Source: Thiopseudomonas sp. (GTDB taxonomy: Bacteria > Pseudomonadota > Gammaproteobacteria > Pseudomonadales > Pseudomonadaceae). From it: a stretch of 64,000 nucleotides of DNA. The notes below the pieces were generated by a model that was given only the letters and a program-made list of their open reading frames with translations, did no database searches and was not told the origin of the DNA. The translations under genes and the position numbers were made by a program. Location of the stretch: the NCBI GenBank assembly GCA_018384595.1, contig JAHAYO010000043.1, forward strand, positions 1 through 64,000, read 5' to 3'. This document shows positions 57,049 to 64,000 of this stretch, piece by piece. Numbering within the stretch: position 1 is the first letter of the stretch; each line of letters begins with the position of its first letter.

Positions 57049-57783
57049 TCAGGCAGCCAGATAAACGAGGGTCAACATGCCGTGAGCATAGGGTGACCAT
57101 AGGCAAGGAAACTCCATGCCGCTGCGATAGATGTCCGATAAGTCGCGCAGTAGCTGTAGCGTTAGTCGGCCATCCTGCGCATAGTTGCTGACCTGCGCGT
57201 CCTTAAACCCGAAATACTGGTCAGTTAGCGGATTCAATGCTTTAAACAGGCTTTCTTTAGCCGAAAAGAGCAGGGTGATCCGCGCTGCCCGCACTTCATC
57301 GGTCAAGCCCTTCAGCTCAGCCTGTTCGGCGGGGGTCAGTATTGCCTGCTGCAGCCGCAAGGCACGCGCCGGTGCAATCATGCGTTCTTGGTCCAGCCCC
57401 AGCGCCTGCCACTGTTTTGTATAGCCGCTGATGCTGGCTGCTACGCCGTGGCTATGGGTAATCGAGCCACATATTCCTTGTGGCCAGAGCGCTCGGCGGG
57501 ATGCAGAGTCCCGTTCTAAGAGCACAGCCGGATGGCCTGCCGCGCGCAGGCTACCTGCGGCACAGAGGCGACCGGCGAGAAACTCGGCCTGTCGTTTTAG
57601 GCTGCCCCCGTCGTTGGCAAGGCCAAACGCCTCTAGGTGCCAAGGGAGACACGCGCCTGCATCAAACTCAGTCGTGACCAGATGGCACTGCGATAACCTT
57701 TGAACAAATGGCCAGCAGGGTGCCGGCGGGCGTATGAAAGCAGGCGTTGCAGATAGATCAGGCATAAATGGACTTGGATACAT
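57049..57783 (-). CDS. 4'-phosphopantetheinyl transferase (EntD/PcpS type)
   Basis: A 244-residue transferase. The family motifs are GSITHSHGVAAS, LGLDQERM (Mg-binding Asp/Glu) and FSAKESLFKALNP. It attaches phosphopantetheine from CoA to carrier proteins of fatty acid, NRPS or PKS systems. Length matches Pseudomonas PcpS, which serves primary metabolism; acpS was not found beside pdxJ, so this enzyme may be the general one. It is divergent from cysB. Start 57783 lacks a clear Shine-Dalgarno; ATG 57765 is the alternative. Confidence 0.87.
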   Translation of the reverse strand: MYPSPFMPDLSATPAFIRPPAPCWPFVQRLSQCHLVTTEFDAGACLPWHLEAFGLANDGGSLKRQAEFLAGRLCAAGSLRAAGHPAVLLERDSASRRALWPQGICGSITHSHGVAASISGYTKQWQALGLDQERMIAPARALRLQQAILTPAEQAELKGLTDEVRAARITLLFSAKESLFKALNPLTDQYFGFKDAQVSNYAQDGRLTLQLLRDLSDIYRSGMEFPCLWSPYAHGMLTLVYLAA

Positions 57784-57915
57784 GGAGGTTTCGTTATAAG
57801 ATCGCTTTTTTTATACGGTTATCATTATAAGCGCTGCTGACGAGGGCTTATGGTAGGGCACAACCCTGCCGGTCACAACCGATGAGCGGATTCGGCAGCC
57901 AACACGAGGTAAACC

Positions 57916-58890
57916 ATGAAACTGCAACAACTGCGCTACATCTGCGAAGTCGCCCGCAACGGCCTCAACGTATCGGCAACGGCTCAGGTGCTGTACACCT
58001 CGCAACCGGGTATCAGCAAGCAAATTCGCCTGCTTGAAGACGAGTTGGGGGTAGAGATTTTTGCCCGTAGCGGCAAGCACCTGTCCCATATCACGGCAGC
58101 CGGCGAGCAGGTTATCAGCGTGGCAGAAGAAATTTTGCACAAATGCGAAAAAATCAAACAAATTGCCAACGAATTTTCCAATGAACGCGAAGGCGTGCTG
58201 ACGGTCGCGACCACCCACACCCAAGCGCGTTATGCGCTGCCGCCGGTGATTAGCCGCTTTATGCAGGAATATCCCGACGTTTCACTACACATGAATCAGG
58301 GCACGCCGGCTCAGATTGCCGAAATGGCCGCCGACGGCAGCGTGGATTTTGCCATTGCTACTGAAGGGTTAGAGGCTTTTCCTGAGCTGATTAGCATGCC
58401 CTGCTATCGTTGGAACCGCAGCGTGGTGGTGCCCCACGACCATCCGCTGGCCGCTGTTGAAAAGCTGAGTTTGGAGCAACTGGCGGATTATCCGATTGTT
58501 ACCTATGTGTTCGGTTTTACCGGACGCTCGAAACTGGATGAAGCCTTTAGTTTGAAAGGCTTGACGCCCAAAGTAGTGTTTACCGCCGCCGATGCTGACG
58601 TGATTAAAACCTATGTGCGGTTGGGGCTGGGCGTGGGCATTGTCGCTGGCATGTCGATTGATGCGCGCCAAGATGATGACCTCGTGGTGCTGGATGCCAG
58701 CCATCTGTTTGAGTCCAGTGTGACCAAAATCGCCTTTCGCCGTGGCACCTTTCTGCGCGGCTACATGTCCGCCTTTATCGAACAGTTTGCTCCACACCTG
58801 ACCACCCGCATTCAGCAGCAGGTTATTCAGTGTCGGGACCAGAAAGAGCGTGATGCTTTGCTGGCCGATATACAGTTGCCAACCTATTAA
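57916..58890 (+). CDS. cysB: LysR-type regulator CysB
   Basis: A 324-residue regulator, the length of E. coli CysB. It has the HTH MKLQQLRYICEVARNGLNVSATAQVLYTSQPGISKQIRLLEDELGV and the effector domain with TTHTQARYALPPVI, where Thr residues bind N-acetylserine or sulfate. It activates cysteine biosynthesis and sulfur assimilation genes. Neighbours give no cys context. Confidence 0.95.
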   Translation: MKLQQLRYICEVARNGLNVSATAQVLYTSQPGISKQIRLLEDELGVEIFARSGKHLSHITAAGEQVISVAEEILHKCEKIKQIANEFSNEREGVLTVATTHTQARYALPPVISRFMQEYPDVSLHMNQGTPAQIAEMAADGSVDFAIATEGLEAFPELISMPCYRWNRSVVVPHDHPLAAVEKLSLEQLADYPIVTYVFGFTGRSKLDEAFSLKGLTPKVVFTAADADVIKTYVRLGLGVGIVAGMSIDARQDDDLVVLDASHLFESSVTKIAFRRGTFLRGYMSAFIEQFAPHLTTRIQQQVIQCRDQKERDALLADIQLPTY

Positions 58891-58899
58891 GAGTGAAAC

Positions 58900-58928
58900 A
58901 AAAACGCAGCCAGATGGCTGCGTTTTTG
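58900..58928. terminator. Bidirectional terminator between cysB and the SCP2 gene
   Basis: AAAACGCAGCC (58901-58911) pairs with GGCTGCGTTTT (58916-58926) around a 4-nt loop, with A and T flanks on both sides, so it can serve both convergent genes. Confidence 0.9.
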
Positions 58929-58946
58929 TGAGTGTGGGCAGGTTGA

Positions 58947-59261
58947 TTAGCCTGGGAACAGCTCGTTCAGTTTCATGGCCAGCATCATGTCGCCATCGGC
59001 GCGCAGCTTGCCCATCATGAAAGCCTGCATGCCGTCGGTTTCACCGCTGGCCAGACCCTCAAAGGTTTCCGCATCCATGCTCAGGGTTACGTTGGCATCG
59101 GCGTTTTCGCCTTCCTGCACGGCACAGCTGCCGTCCTTGACCACCAAGTTGTAATTGCCGGCACCTTCGATGTTGAACTGGAATACCAAGTCAAGACCGG
59201 CTGCGGCATCGGCATTAAAGCGGGACGTATAGGTTTTGATATGTTCGGCTACTGCGCTCAT
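58947..59261 (-). CDS. SCP2 sterol-binding domain protein
   Basis: A 104-residue stand-alone SCP2 domain: LVFQFNIEGAGNYNLVVKDGSCAVQEGENADANVTLSMDAETF and MQAFMMGKLRADGDMMLAMKLNELFPG. A lipid- or acyl-CoA-binding role is typical for the fold but the ligand is unknown. ATG 59261 follows AAGGAT; the longer ORF-track start is not supported. It is distinct from UbiT at 27 kb. Confidence 0.9.
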   Translation of the reverse strand: MSAVAEHIKTYTSRFNADAAAGLDLVFQFNIEGAGNYNLVVKDGSCAVQEGENADANVTLSMDAETFEGLASGETDGMQAFMMGKLRADGDMMLAMKLNELFPG

Positions 59262-59500
59262 TTTGTTATCCTTTTTGCTGAATAAAAGGCCATGTGGGGT
59301 AGGGCCGGTAATGTCCACCCGCATCAGGCCGGGTGGCAGACAGGCCAAGAGTAGGGGCTGTCTGCATGGCTGTCAAATTTTTTCATACAGCCGTTTGAAA
59401 GCGCTGGCCGACGGCTCTAATTTCCCGCATTGTTTTAACCCGATGGTCTGTAAACGGGTACAATCAGCGGGTATTTTTCGTGATAGCGCCGGGAGGCTCA

Positions 59501-60520
59501 GTGGATTTTTTACTCGATTATGTAGGTTTTTTATTGCGCGCGGTGACAGTGCTGGTTGTGGTGGTTATTGCCTTGCTCACGATTGCTGGCCTCAAAGGAC
59601 GCGGCGCAAGCAAAGAGGGCGAGCTGGAAGTACGCTCGCTGAATGAAGCGTTTGCAGCGATCCGTGACGGTATGGAAGCCGCCGTTCTTGAAAAAGTCGA
59701 ATTGAAAACACGTGCAAAAGAGCGCAAACAGCAGCTCAAGCAAGACAAAAAACACCCCACTGACAAACCCCGCGTGTTTGTACTGGATTTTGACGGCGAT
59801 ATTCGCGCCTCGGCCACTGACAGCCTGCGCCAAGAAGTCACCGCTGTGCTGAGCCTGGCCACTGCGCAGGATGAGGTGGTGGTGCGTTTGGAAAGTGGCG
59901 GCGGCATGGTGCACAGCTACGGGCTGGCATCGTCGCAACTGGCACGCATTCGTGATGCCGGTATTCCGCTGACCGTCTGCGTGGACAAGGTTGCTGCCAG
60001 TGGCGGCTATATGATGGCCTGTATTGGCAACCGAATTTTGAGCGCGCCCTTTGCTGTGCTGGGCTCGATTGGCGTGGTGGCGCAAATGCCCAACATCCAC
60101 CGCTTGCTGAAGAAAAACGATATTGACGTTGAAGTGCTTACTGCCGGTGAATACAAGCGCACTCTGACCTTGCTGGGTGAAAATACCGAGCAGGGACGTG
60201 CTAAGTTTATGCAGGATTTGCAAACCACCCATGACCTGTTCAAACACTTTGTGGCCCGCTACCGGCCTCAACTGGATATTGACGGCGTGGCCACCGGAGA
60301 AGTCTGGCTCGGCACAGACGCGCTGGCCAAACAGCTAGTAGACGAAATCAGCACCAGTGATCAGTATCTGGTCGATAAAGCTAAGAACGCTAACGTGTTT
60401 CAGGTCAGTTATCACTTTAAAAAAACGCTGCAAGAACGCTTCGGCCTCGCCGCTGCCAGCACGGCTGACTCATTGGTCGCCCGCCTTTGGCAACGGCTGC
60501 AGCAGGGCTTCTGGCACTGA
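59501..60520 (+). CDS. sohB: Inner-membrane peptidase SohB
   Basis: A 339-residue S49 protease. An N-terminal membrane helix (LLRAVTVLVVVVIALLTIAGL) is followed by the protease domain with the catalytic Ser in VDKVAASGGYMMAC and Lys in AGEYKRTLTLLGE, the SppA-type Ser-Lys dyad. The start is GTG 59501 after GGGAGG; the ORF-track ATG is an earlier in-frame codon without a Shine-Dalgarno. Confidence 0.93.
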   Translation: MDFLLDYVGFLLRAVTVLVVVVIALLTIAGLKGRGASKEGELEVRSLNEAFAAIRDGMEAAVLEKVELKTRAKERKQQLKQDKKHPTDKPRVFVLDFDGDIRASATDSLRQEVTAVLSLATAQDEVVVRLESGGGMVHSYGLASSQLARIRDAGIPLTVCVDKVAASGGYMMACIGNRILSAPFAVLGSIGVVAQMPNIHRLLKKNDIDVEVLTAGEYKRTLTLLGENTEQGRAKFMQDLQTTHDLFKHFVARYRPQLDIDGVATGEVWLGTDALAKQLVDEISTSDQYLVDKAKNANVFQVSYHFKKTLQERFGLAAASTADSLVARLWQRLQQGFWH

Positions 60521-60571
60521 GCATAGATACCGGCCTGCACCCGCAGGTACGGCAACCAAAGAGGAACAGAT

Positions 60572-61555
60572 ATGACAGCCTACCGCGCATTATGGGTGAC
60601 CGAAGAGTCCGGCTTCAGCCCGAACGTGGTTGAACGCAACCTAGCTGACCTGCCGGCAGGCGAGGTTCTGGTTCGGGTTCATTACTCTTCACTCAATTAT
60701 AAGGATGCCCTGTCGGCCAGCGGCAACCGTGGTGTCACCCGCAACTACCCGCACACACCTGGCATTGATGCCGCCGGCATCGTCGAGCATTCCGACGCCG
60801 AAGGCTTTGTTGCAGGCGATGAGGTCATCATTACCGGCTATGACCTGGGCATGAACACCTTTGGCGGGCTAGCCGACTACATCCGTGTGCCAGCCAGCTG
60901 GTTGATCAAGCGCCCAGTCGGACTGGGGCTGCGCGAAGCGATGATTCTGGGTACGGCAGGCTTTACTGCCGGGCTGTGCGTCCACAAGTTGCTGCGCGCA
61001 GGCATACAGCCAAGCGATGGCGACATAGTGGTAACCGGCGCAACCGGTGGGGTAGGCTCGGTAGCGGTTAAGCTGTTGTCGCAGCTGGGTTATCGTGTGG
61101 TAGCTGCCACCGGCAAAGCCGAAGAAGGGCCTTTTCTGCAACAACTGGGTGCCGCTGAAGTCATTGATCGCGCGCTATTAACTGAAGGTGCGAACAAACC
61201 CATGTTGAAATCCCGCTGGGCAGGTGCGGTTGATACCGTGGGCGGCGAGATTCTGTTTAATGTCATCAAGTCGCTCAACTACGGCGGCAGCGTTGCCTGT
61301 TGCGGCCTGACCGCCGGCACCGATTTTGCCGGCAACGTCTTCCCGTTCATCCTGCGTGGCGTCAACCTGCTGGGGGTCGATTCGGTCGAGCTGCCGCTGG
61401 TGGCTAAGGCCTCCATGTGGGACATGCTCTCTCTGCAATGGAAAATGGATCTGGAAGCGTTGGTTGAGGAAATCAGCCTGGAACAGGTTCCGCATGCCAT
61501 AACGCAAATCCTTGCTGGCAAGCAAAAAGGCCGAGTTCTGGTGCGCATGATTTAA
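60572..61555 (+). CDS. acuI: YhdH/YhfP-family quinone oxidoreductase (AcuI-like acryloyl-CoA reductase)
   Basis: A 327-residue MDR-family enzyme. Blocks: SSLNYKDALSASGNRGVTRNYPHTPGIDAAGIV, VTGATGGVGSVAVKLLSQLGYRVVAATGK (NADPH site) and GVDSVELPLVAKASMWDML. AcuI homologues reduce toxic acryloyl-CoA to propionyl-CoA. GAGGAACAG precedes the ATG. It may be co-transcribed with sohB (51-bp gap). Confidence 0.9.
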   Translation: MTAYRALWVTEESGFSPNVVERNLADLPAGEVLVRVHYSSLNYKDALSASGNRGVTRNYPHTPGIDAAGIVEHSDAEGFVAGDEVIITGYDLGMNTFGGLADYIRVPASWLIKRPVGLGLREAMILGTAGFTAGLCVHKLLRAGIQPSDGDIVVTGATGGVGSVAVKLLSQLGYRVVAATGKAEEGPFLQQLGAAEVIDRALLTEGANKPMLKSRWAGAVDTVGGEILFNVIKSLNYGGSVACCGLTAGTDFAGNVFPFILRGVNLLGVDSVELPLVAKASMWDMLSLQWKMDLEALVEEISLEQVPHAITQILAGKQKGRVLVRMI

Positions 61556-61759
61556 GCGCATGCCCATGCCGCCTATCGGGGGCATGGGCGGCTTCACTGC
61601 AACGTGGGTTTGGGATGCGGTCAAGACCAAAATAAAGCTACGCACCCGTCAATGATAATGTCGGTTGTTATTTTCAGAGAGGCAGTGCAGGGCGCTGCTG
61701 CGCCAAGTTACAGCACTCGCAGCCAAACAGAAGACACACAGCCTCCAAAAACAGGGCAC

Positions 61760-61788
61760 AAAAAACCCGCTGCAAGCAGCGGGTTTTT
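61760..61788. terminator. Bidirectional terminator between acuI and fabB
   Basis: AAAAACCCGCTGC pairs with GCAGCGGGTTTTT around an almost closed loop (AA). Both flanks are A/T tracts, so it serves both convergent transcripts. A GC hairpin GCCCATGCC/GGCATGGGC just after acuI (61562-61589) lacks a T run. The rest of the gap shows nothing else. Confidence 0.92.
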
Positions 61789-61809
61789 GCGTGTTACCAC
61801 TCAGAGTAA

Positions 61810-63027
61810 TTAACCCTGATAACGCTTCAGCACTAGGGTGGCGTTGGTGCCGCCAAAGCCGAAGCTGTTGCTCATTACGGTATTGAGCTTCACGCCCTCT
61901 TCGGTTTTGGTGACGATGGGCAGGCCTTGGGCGGCTTCATCCAGTTCGTCAACGTTGACCGAGCCGGCAATGAAGTCATTTTCCATCATCAGCAGTGAGT
62001 AGATGGCTTCTTGTACGCCGGTGGCACCCAAAGAGTGCCCAGTCAGGCTCTTGGTTGAGCTGATTTTGGGGGCCTTGTCACCAAATACGGCACGGATGGC
62101 TTTCAGCTCGGCCACATCACCCACAGGGGTGGAGGTGCCGTGGGTGTTGATGTAGTCGATGGGCGCATCCAAGCCGGCCATGGCCTGCTGCATGCAGCGT
62201 TCGGCACCTTCGCCGCTGGGGGCAACCATGTCATAGCCGTCTGAAGTGGCACCGTAGCCGACGATTTCGGCGTAGATTTTGGCGCCGCGCTTGAGGGCAT
62301 GCTCCAGCTCTTCGACCACGATCATGCCGCCGCCGCCGGCGATGACAAAACCGTCACGCTTGGCGTCATAGGCACGGGAAGCTTTGTCTGGGGTGTCGTT
62401 GTACTGAGTTGACAGCGCGCCCATGGCGTCGAACAGGCAGCTTTGGCTCCAGTGCTCTTCTTCACCGCCACCGGCAAACACGATGTCTTGCTTGCCCAGC
62501 TGGATCTGCTCTAGCGCTTGGCCAATGCAGTGCGCGCTGGTGGCGCAGGCGGAGGACACGGAGTAGTTGACGCCCTTGATTTGAAACGGAGTGGCCAGAC
62601 AGGCGGAAACGGTGCTGCCCATGGTGCGGGTAACGCGGTAGGGGCCAACACGCTTGACGCCTTTGTCGCGCAGGGTGTCGATGGCTTCCATCTGGTTTTT
62701 GGTGGAGGCACCGCCGGAGCCTGCAATCAGGCCGGTGCGCGGGTTGGATACCTGCTCGGGGCTCAGGCCGCTGTCGTCAATGGCGCTTTGCATGGACAGG
62801 TAGGCGAATGCCGCGGCATCCCCCATGAAACGCAGAATCTTACGGTCAATAACCTCTTCAAGGTTGAGGTCGATGGAGCCTGATACCTGGCTGCGCAGGC
62901 CCATTTCTGCATAGTCTGGATTGTGACGGATACCGGATGTTCCGTTACGCAGGTTTTCAGTGACAGTGGCCTTGTCGGTGCCGATACAGGAAACAATGCC
63001 AATACCGGTAATAACTGCACGACGCAT
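61810..63027 (-). CDS. fabB: 3-oxoacyl-ACP synthase I (FabB)
   Basis: A 405-residue condensing enzyme. The Cys nucleophile is in [16 protein letters not shown], the two catalytic His in [15 protein letters not shown] and [14 protein letters not shown]. It elongates cis-unsaturated acyl-ACP made by FabA. It is separated from fabA by 12 bp on the same strand, the conserved anaerobic unsaturated fatty acid pair. Confidence 0.97.
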   Translation of the reverse strand: MRRAVITGIGIVSCIGTDKATVTENLRNGTSGIRHNPDYAEMGLRSQVSGSIDLNLEEVIDRKILRFMGDAAAFAYLSMQSAIDDSGLSPEQVSNPRTGLIAGSGGASTKNQMEAIDTLRDKGVKRVGPYRVTRTMGSTVSACLATPFQIKGVNYSVSSACATSAHCIGQALEQIQLGKQDIVFAGGGEEEHWSQSCLFDAMGALSTQYNDTPDKASRAYDAKRDGFVIAGGGGMIVVEELEHALKRGAKIYAEIVGYGATSDGYDMVAPSGEGAERCMQQAMAGLDAPIDYINTHGTSTPVGDVAELKAIRAVFGDKAPKISSTKSLTGHSLGATGVQEAIYSLLMMENDFIAGSVNVDELDEAAQGLPIVTKTEEGVKLNTVMSNSFGFGGTNATLVLKRYQG

Positions 63028-63039
63028 ACGTTTTATCCC

Positions 63040-63555
63040 TTAAAAAGAGTCAGTGGAAGTAAACAGGCCCACTCGCAGGCCTTCAGCGCTGTAGATTTCG
63101 CGGCCATCAACGCTAACGGTGCCGTCGGCAATGGCCAAGATCAGCGAGCGGTTGATGGTGCGCTTGATGTGAATGTTGTAGGTCACTTTCTTGGCGGTCG
63201 GCAGCACCTGACCGAAGAATTTGACTTCGCCCGAGCCCAAGGCACGACCACGGCCGGGGTTGCCTTGCCAGCCCAGATAAAAGCCGACCAGCTGCCACAT
63301 AGCGTCCAGACCCAAGCAGCCGGGCATGACCGGATCGCCTTCGAAGTGACAACCAAAAAACCACAAGTCTGGATTGATATCCAGTTCGGCAACGATTTCG
63401 CCCTTGCTGTATTTTCCGCCGGTGCTGCAAATGTGGGTAATACGGTCGATCATGAGCATATTGGGCGCCGGCAGCTGTGCATTACCCGGCCCGAAGAGTT
63501 CGCCACGACTGCACTTGAGCAGCTCTTCGTAGGTAAATGAATTCTGTTCGCTCAT
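63040..63555 (-). CDS. fabA: 3-hydroxydecanoyl-ACP dehydratase/isomerase (FabA)
   Basis: A 171-residue hotdog enzyme. The catalytic His lies in [31 protein letters not shown], with the active-site Asp in the same block. It dehydrates 3-hydroxydecanoyl-ACP and isomerises trans-2 to cis-3-decenoyl-ACP, the branch point to unsaturated fatty acids. GAGCAAAC precedes the ATG. Confidence 0.97.
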   Translation of the reverse strand: MSEQNSFTYEELLKCSRGELFGPGNAQLPAPNMLMIDRITHICSTGGKYSKGEIVAELDINPDLWFFGCHFEGDPVMPGCLGLDAMWQLVGFYLGWQGNPGRGRALGSGEVKFFGQVLPTAKKVTYNIHIKRTINRSLILAIADGTVSVDGREIYSAEGLRVGLFTSTDSF

Positions 63556-63586
63556 GTTTGCTCCTCGTTTGCACCTAGCAAATGAT

Positions 63587-63649
63587 GGGTAATGCCGCCG
63601 GTTGAAAAAGGGCGGGGATTTGAAACCGCAGATGGTAACGGCATTACCC
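63587..63649. repeat. Inverted repeat with 11-bp perfect arms upstream of fabA
   Basis: GGGTAATGCCG (63587-63597) and CGGCATTACCC (63639-63649) are perfect inverted copies with 41 bp between. The right arm also sits in a dyad GGTAA-CGGCA-TTACC (63634-63648). It lies 32-94 bp before the fabA ATG, in the promoter/leader. No known fab regulator motif was recognised. Confidence 0.7.
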
Positions 63650-63837
63650 TGAATAAATCCATAGAACTTAAGACGCCGTTACGGGCGGCTCAAGTTCCCT
63701 GTTCAGAACACATAGACAGCGGGCCCATCCTGCAGGTCACATTCCTGCGATAAAGCCTGCTTGCTGGTCAACACCTGTGCAAACCGCTAGGCTAGCGGCT
63801 TTTGCGCCGAGGCCAGATGCTCGGTAACGGAGCCAGT

Positions 63838-64000
63838 ATGCCCTCTGTCCTGATTGCCCTGTGGCCGACCTTTGCCCTGATCATTATGGGTTACGTGCTG
63901 CGCCGTGGCGGTTTTGCTGGGCAGGCGTTTTGGGAGGGGGCGGATCGGCTCAACTACTTTCTGCTGTTTCCAGCTTTGCTGGTGGGCAGCATGACTCACT
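63838..64000 (+). CDS. AEC-family permease, partial (runs off the window)
   Basis: Only the first 54 codons are in the window: MPSVLIALWPTFALIIMGYVLRR with a hydrophobic first helix, then a second helix LNYFLLFPALLVGSM. The opening and the FLLFPALL element match auxin-efflux-carrier-like (AEC) transporters. GGAG lies 8 nt before ATG 63838. A small stem CCGCTA/TAGCGG upstream (63784-63798) is not a strong terminator. Confidence 0.7.
   Translation, partial: MPSVLIALWPTFALIIMGYVLRRGGFAGQAFWEGADRLNYFLLFPALLVGSMTH

Noticed and set aside
1-64000. CRISPR array, intact insertion sequence, prophage or rRNA operon
   Set aside because: No direct-repeat/spacer pattern, transposase ORF with terminal repeats, phage structural genes or rRNA sequence was seen.

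Overview
The window reads as a contiguous piece of a gammaproteobacterial chromosome, most likely Pseudomonadales close to the Pseudomonadaceae. Two long syntenic blocks support this: an algU-mucABCD-lepA-lepB-DUF4845-rnc-era-recO-pdxJ block, and mtnA-gyrA-serC-pheA-hisC-tyrA/aroA fusion-cmk-rpsA. A fabA-fabB pair, a full pst/phoBR locus and an O2-independent ubiquinone locus (ubiUVT) fit the same group. Several joins differ from textbook Pseudomonas: tsf is not followed by pyrH-frr, thrS is not followed by infC-rpmI-rplT, rpsA is not followed by ihfB, and the class Ia ribonucleotide reductase is the short enteric type with a YfaE ferredoxin. No phage, intact insertion sequence, CRISPR array or rRNA operon was seen; one tRNA gene is present.

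Layout. 0.1-2.1 kb: rpsB with a structured leader, then tsf. 2.4-4.2 kb: a cNMP/CBS/DUF294 protein. 4.4-8.3 kb: yfaE-nrdB-nrdA (minus strand) behind tandem NrdR-like boxes. 8.4-16.2 kb: DUF1289 gene, then the phosphate regulon (phoU-pstBACS on minus, phoB-phoR on plus) with two facing Pho boxes. 16.2-22.7 kb is the most accessory-looking stretch: a 5'-truncated BCCT transporter, an exonuclease VII pair whose large subunit carries an extra DUF5710-like domain and a long coiled coil, an MtaD-type deaminase, an uncharacterised macrodomain-like protein and a frameshifted Rpn nuclease remnant. 22.7-26.6 kb: a PstS-OmpA fusion, tRNA-Arg(CCU) and thrS with an unusual leader. 26.6-34.0 kb: a DUF3592-like protein, ubiTVU, an HDOD protein, ygfZ, sdhE-ygfX and nadB. 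34.1-45.8 kb: sigma-E/AlgU operon through pdxJ and mtnA. 45.9-56.7 kb: gyrA to rpsA. 56.7-64 kb: a glutaredoxin-like protein, PPTase, cysB, an SCP2 protein, sohB, acuI, fabB, fabA and the start of an AEC permease.

How the parts work together. Most genes are core functions: translation (S2, EF-Ts, ThrRS, S1, LepA, Era, RNase III), aromatic amino acid, serine, histidine and NAD/PLP biosynthesis, envelope stress (AlgU/MucABCD), phosphate starvation and membrane lipid synthesis. Regulatory sites readable in the DNA agree with gene content: Pho boxes at pst/pho, NrdR boxes at nrdA, a sigma-E-type promoter at algU and a probable pair at mucD, and an Anr/FNR box placed exactly for class II activation of ubiUVT.

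The most interesting observations are: (1) the thrS leader carries two hairpins with 7-nt loops presenting CGU and GGU at anticodon positions, the second ending 9 nt before the Shine-Dalgarno, which looks like a tRNA-Thr-mimic autoregulatory operator; (2) GyrA has Ile at position 83 and Asn at position 78, the first a classic quinolone-resistance substitution and the second a change at a nearly invariant His; (3) the macrodomain-like protein and the DUF5710-ExoVII, whose biology is not known to me; (4) a 16-codon leader ORF translationally overlapping algU. All calls are from reading the sequence; no search was run.
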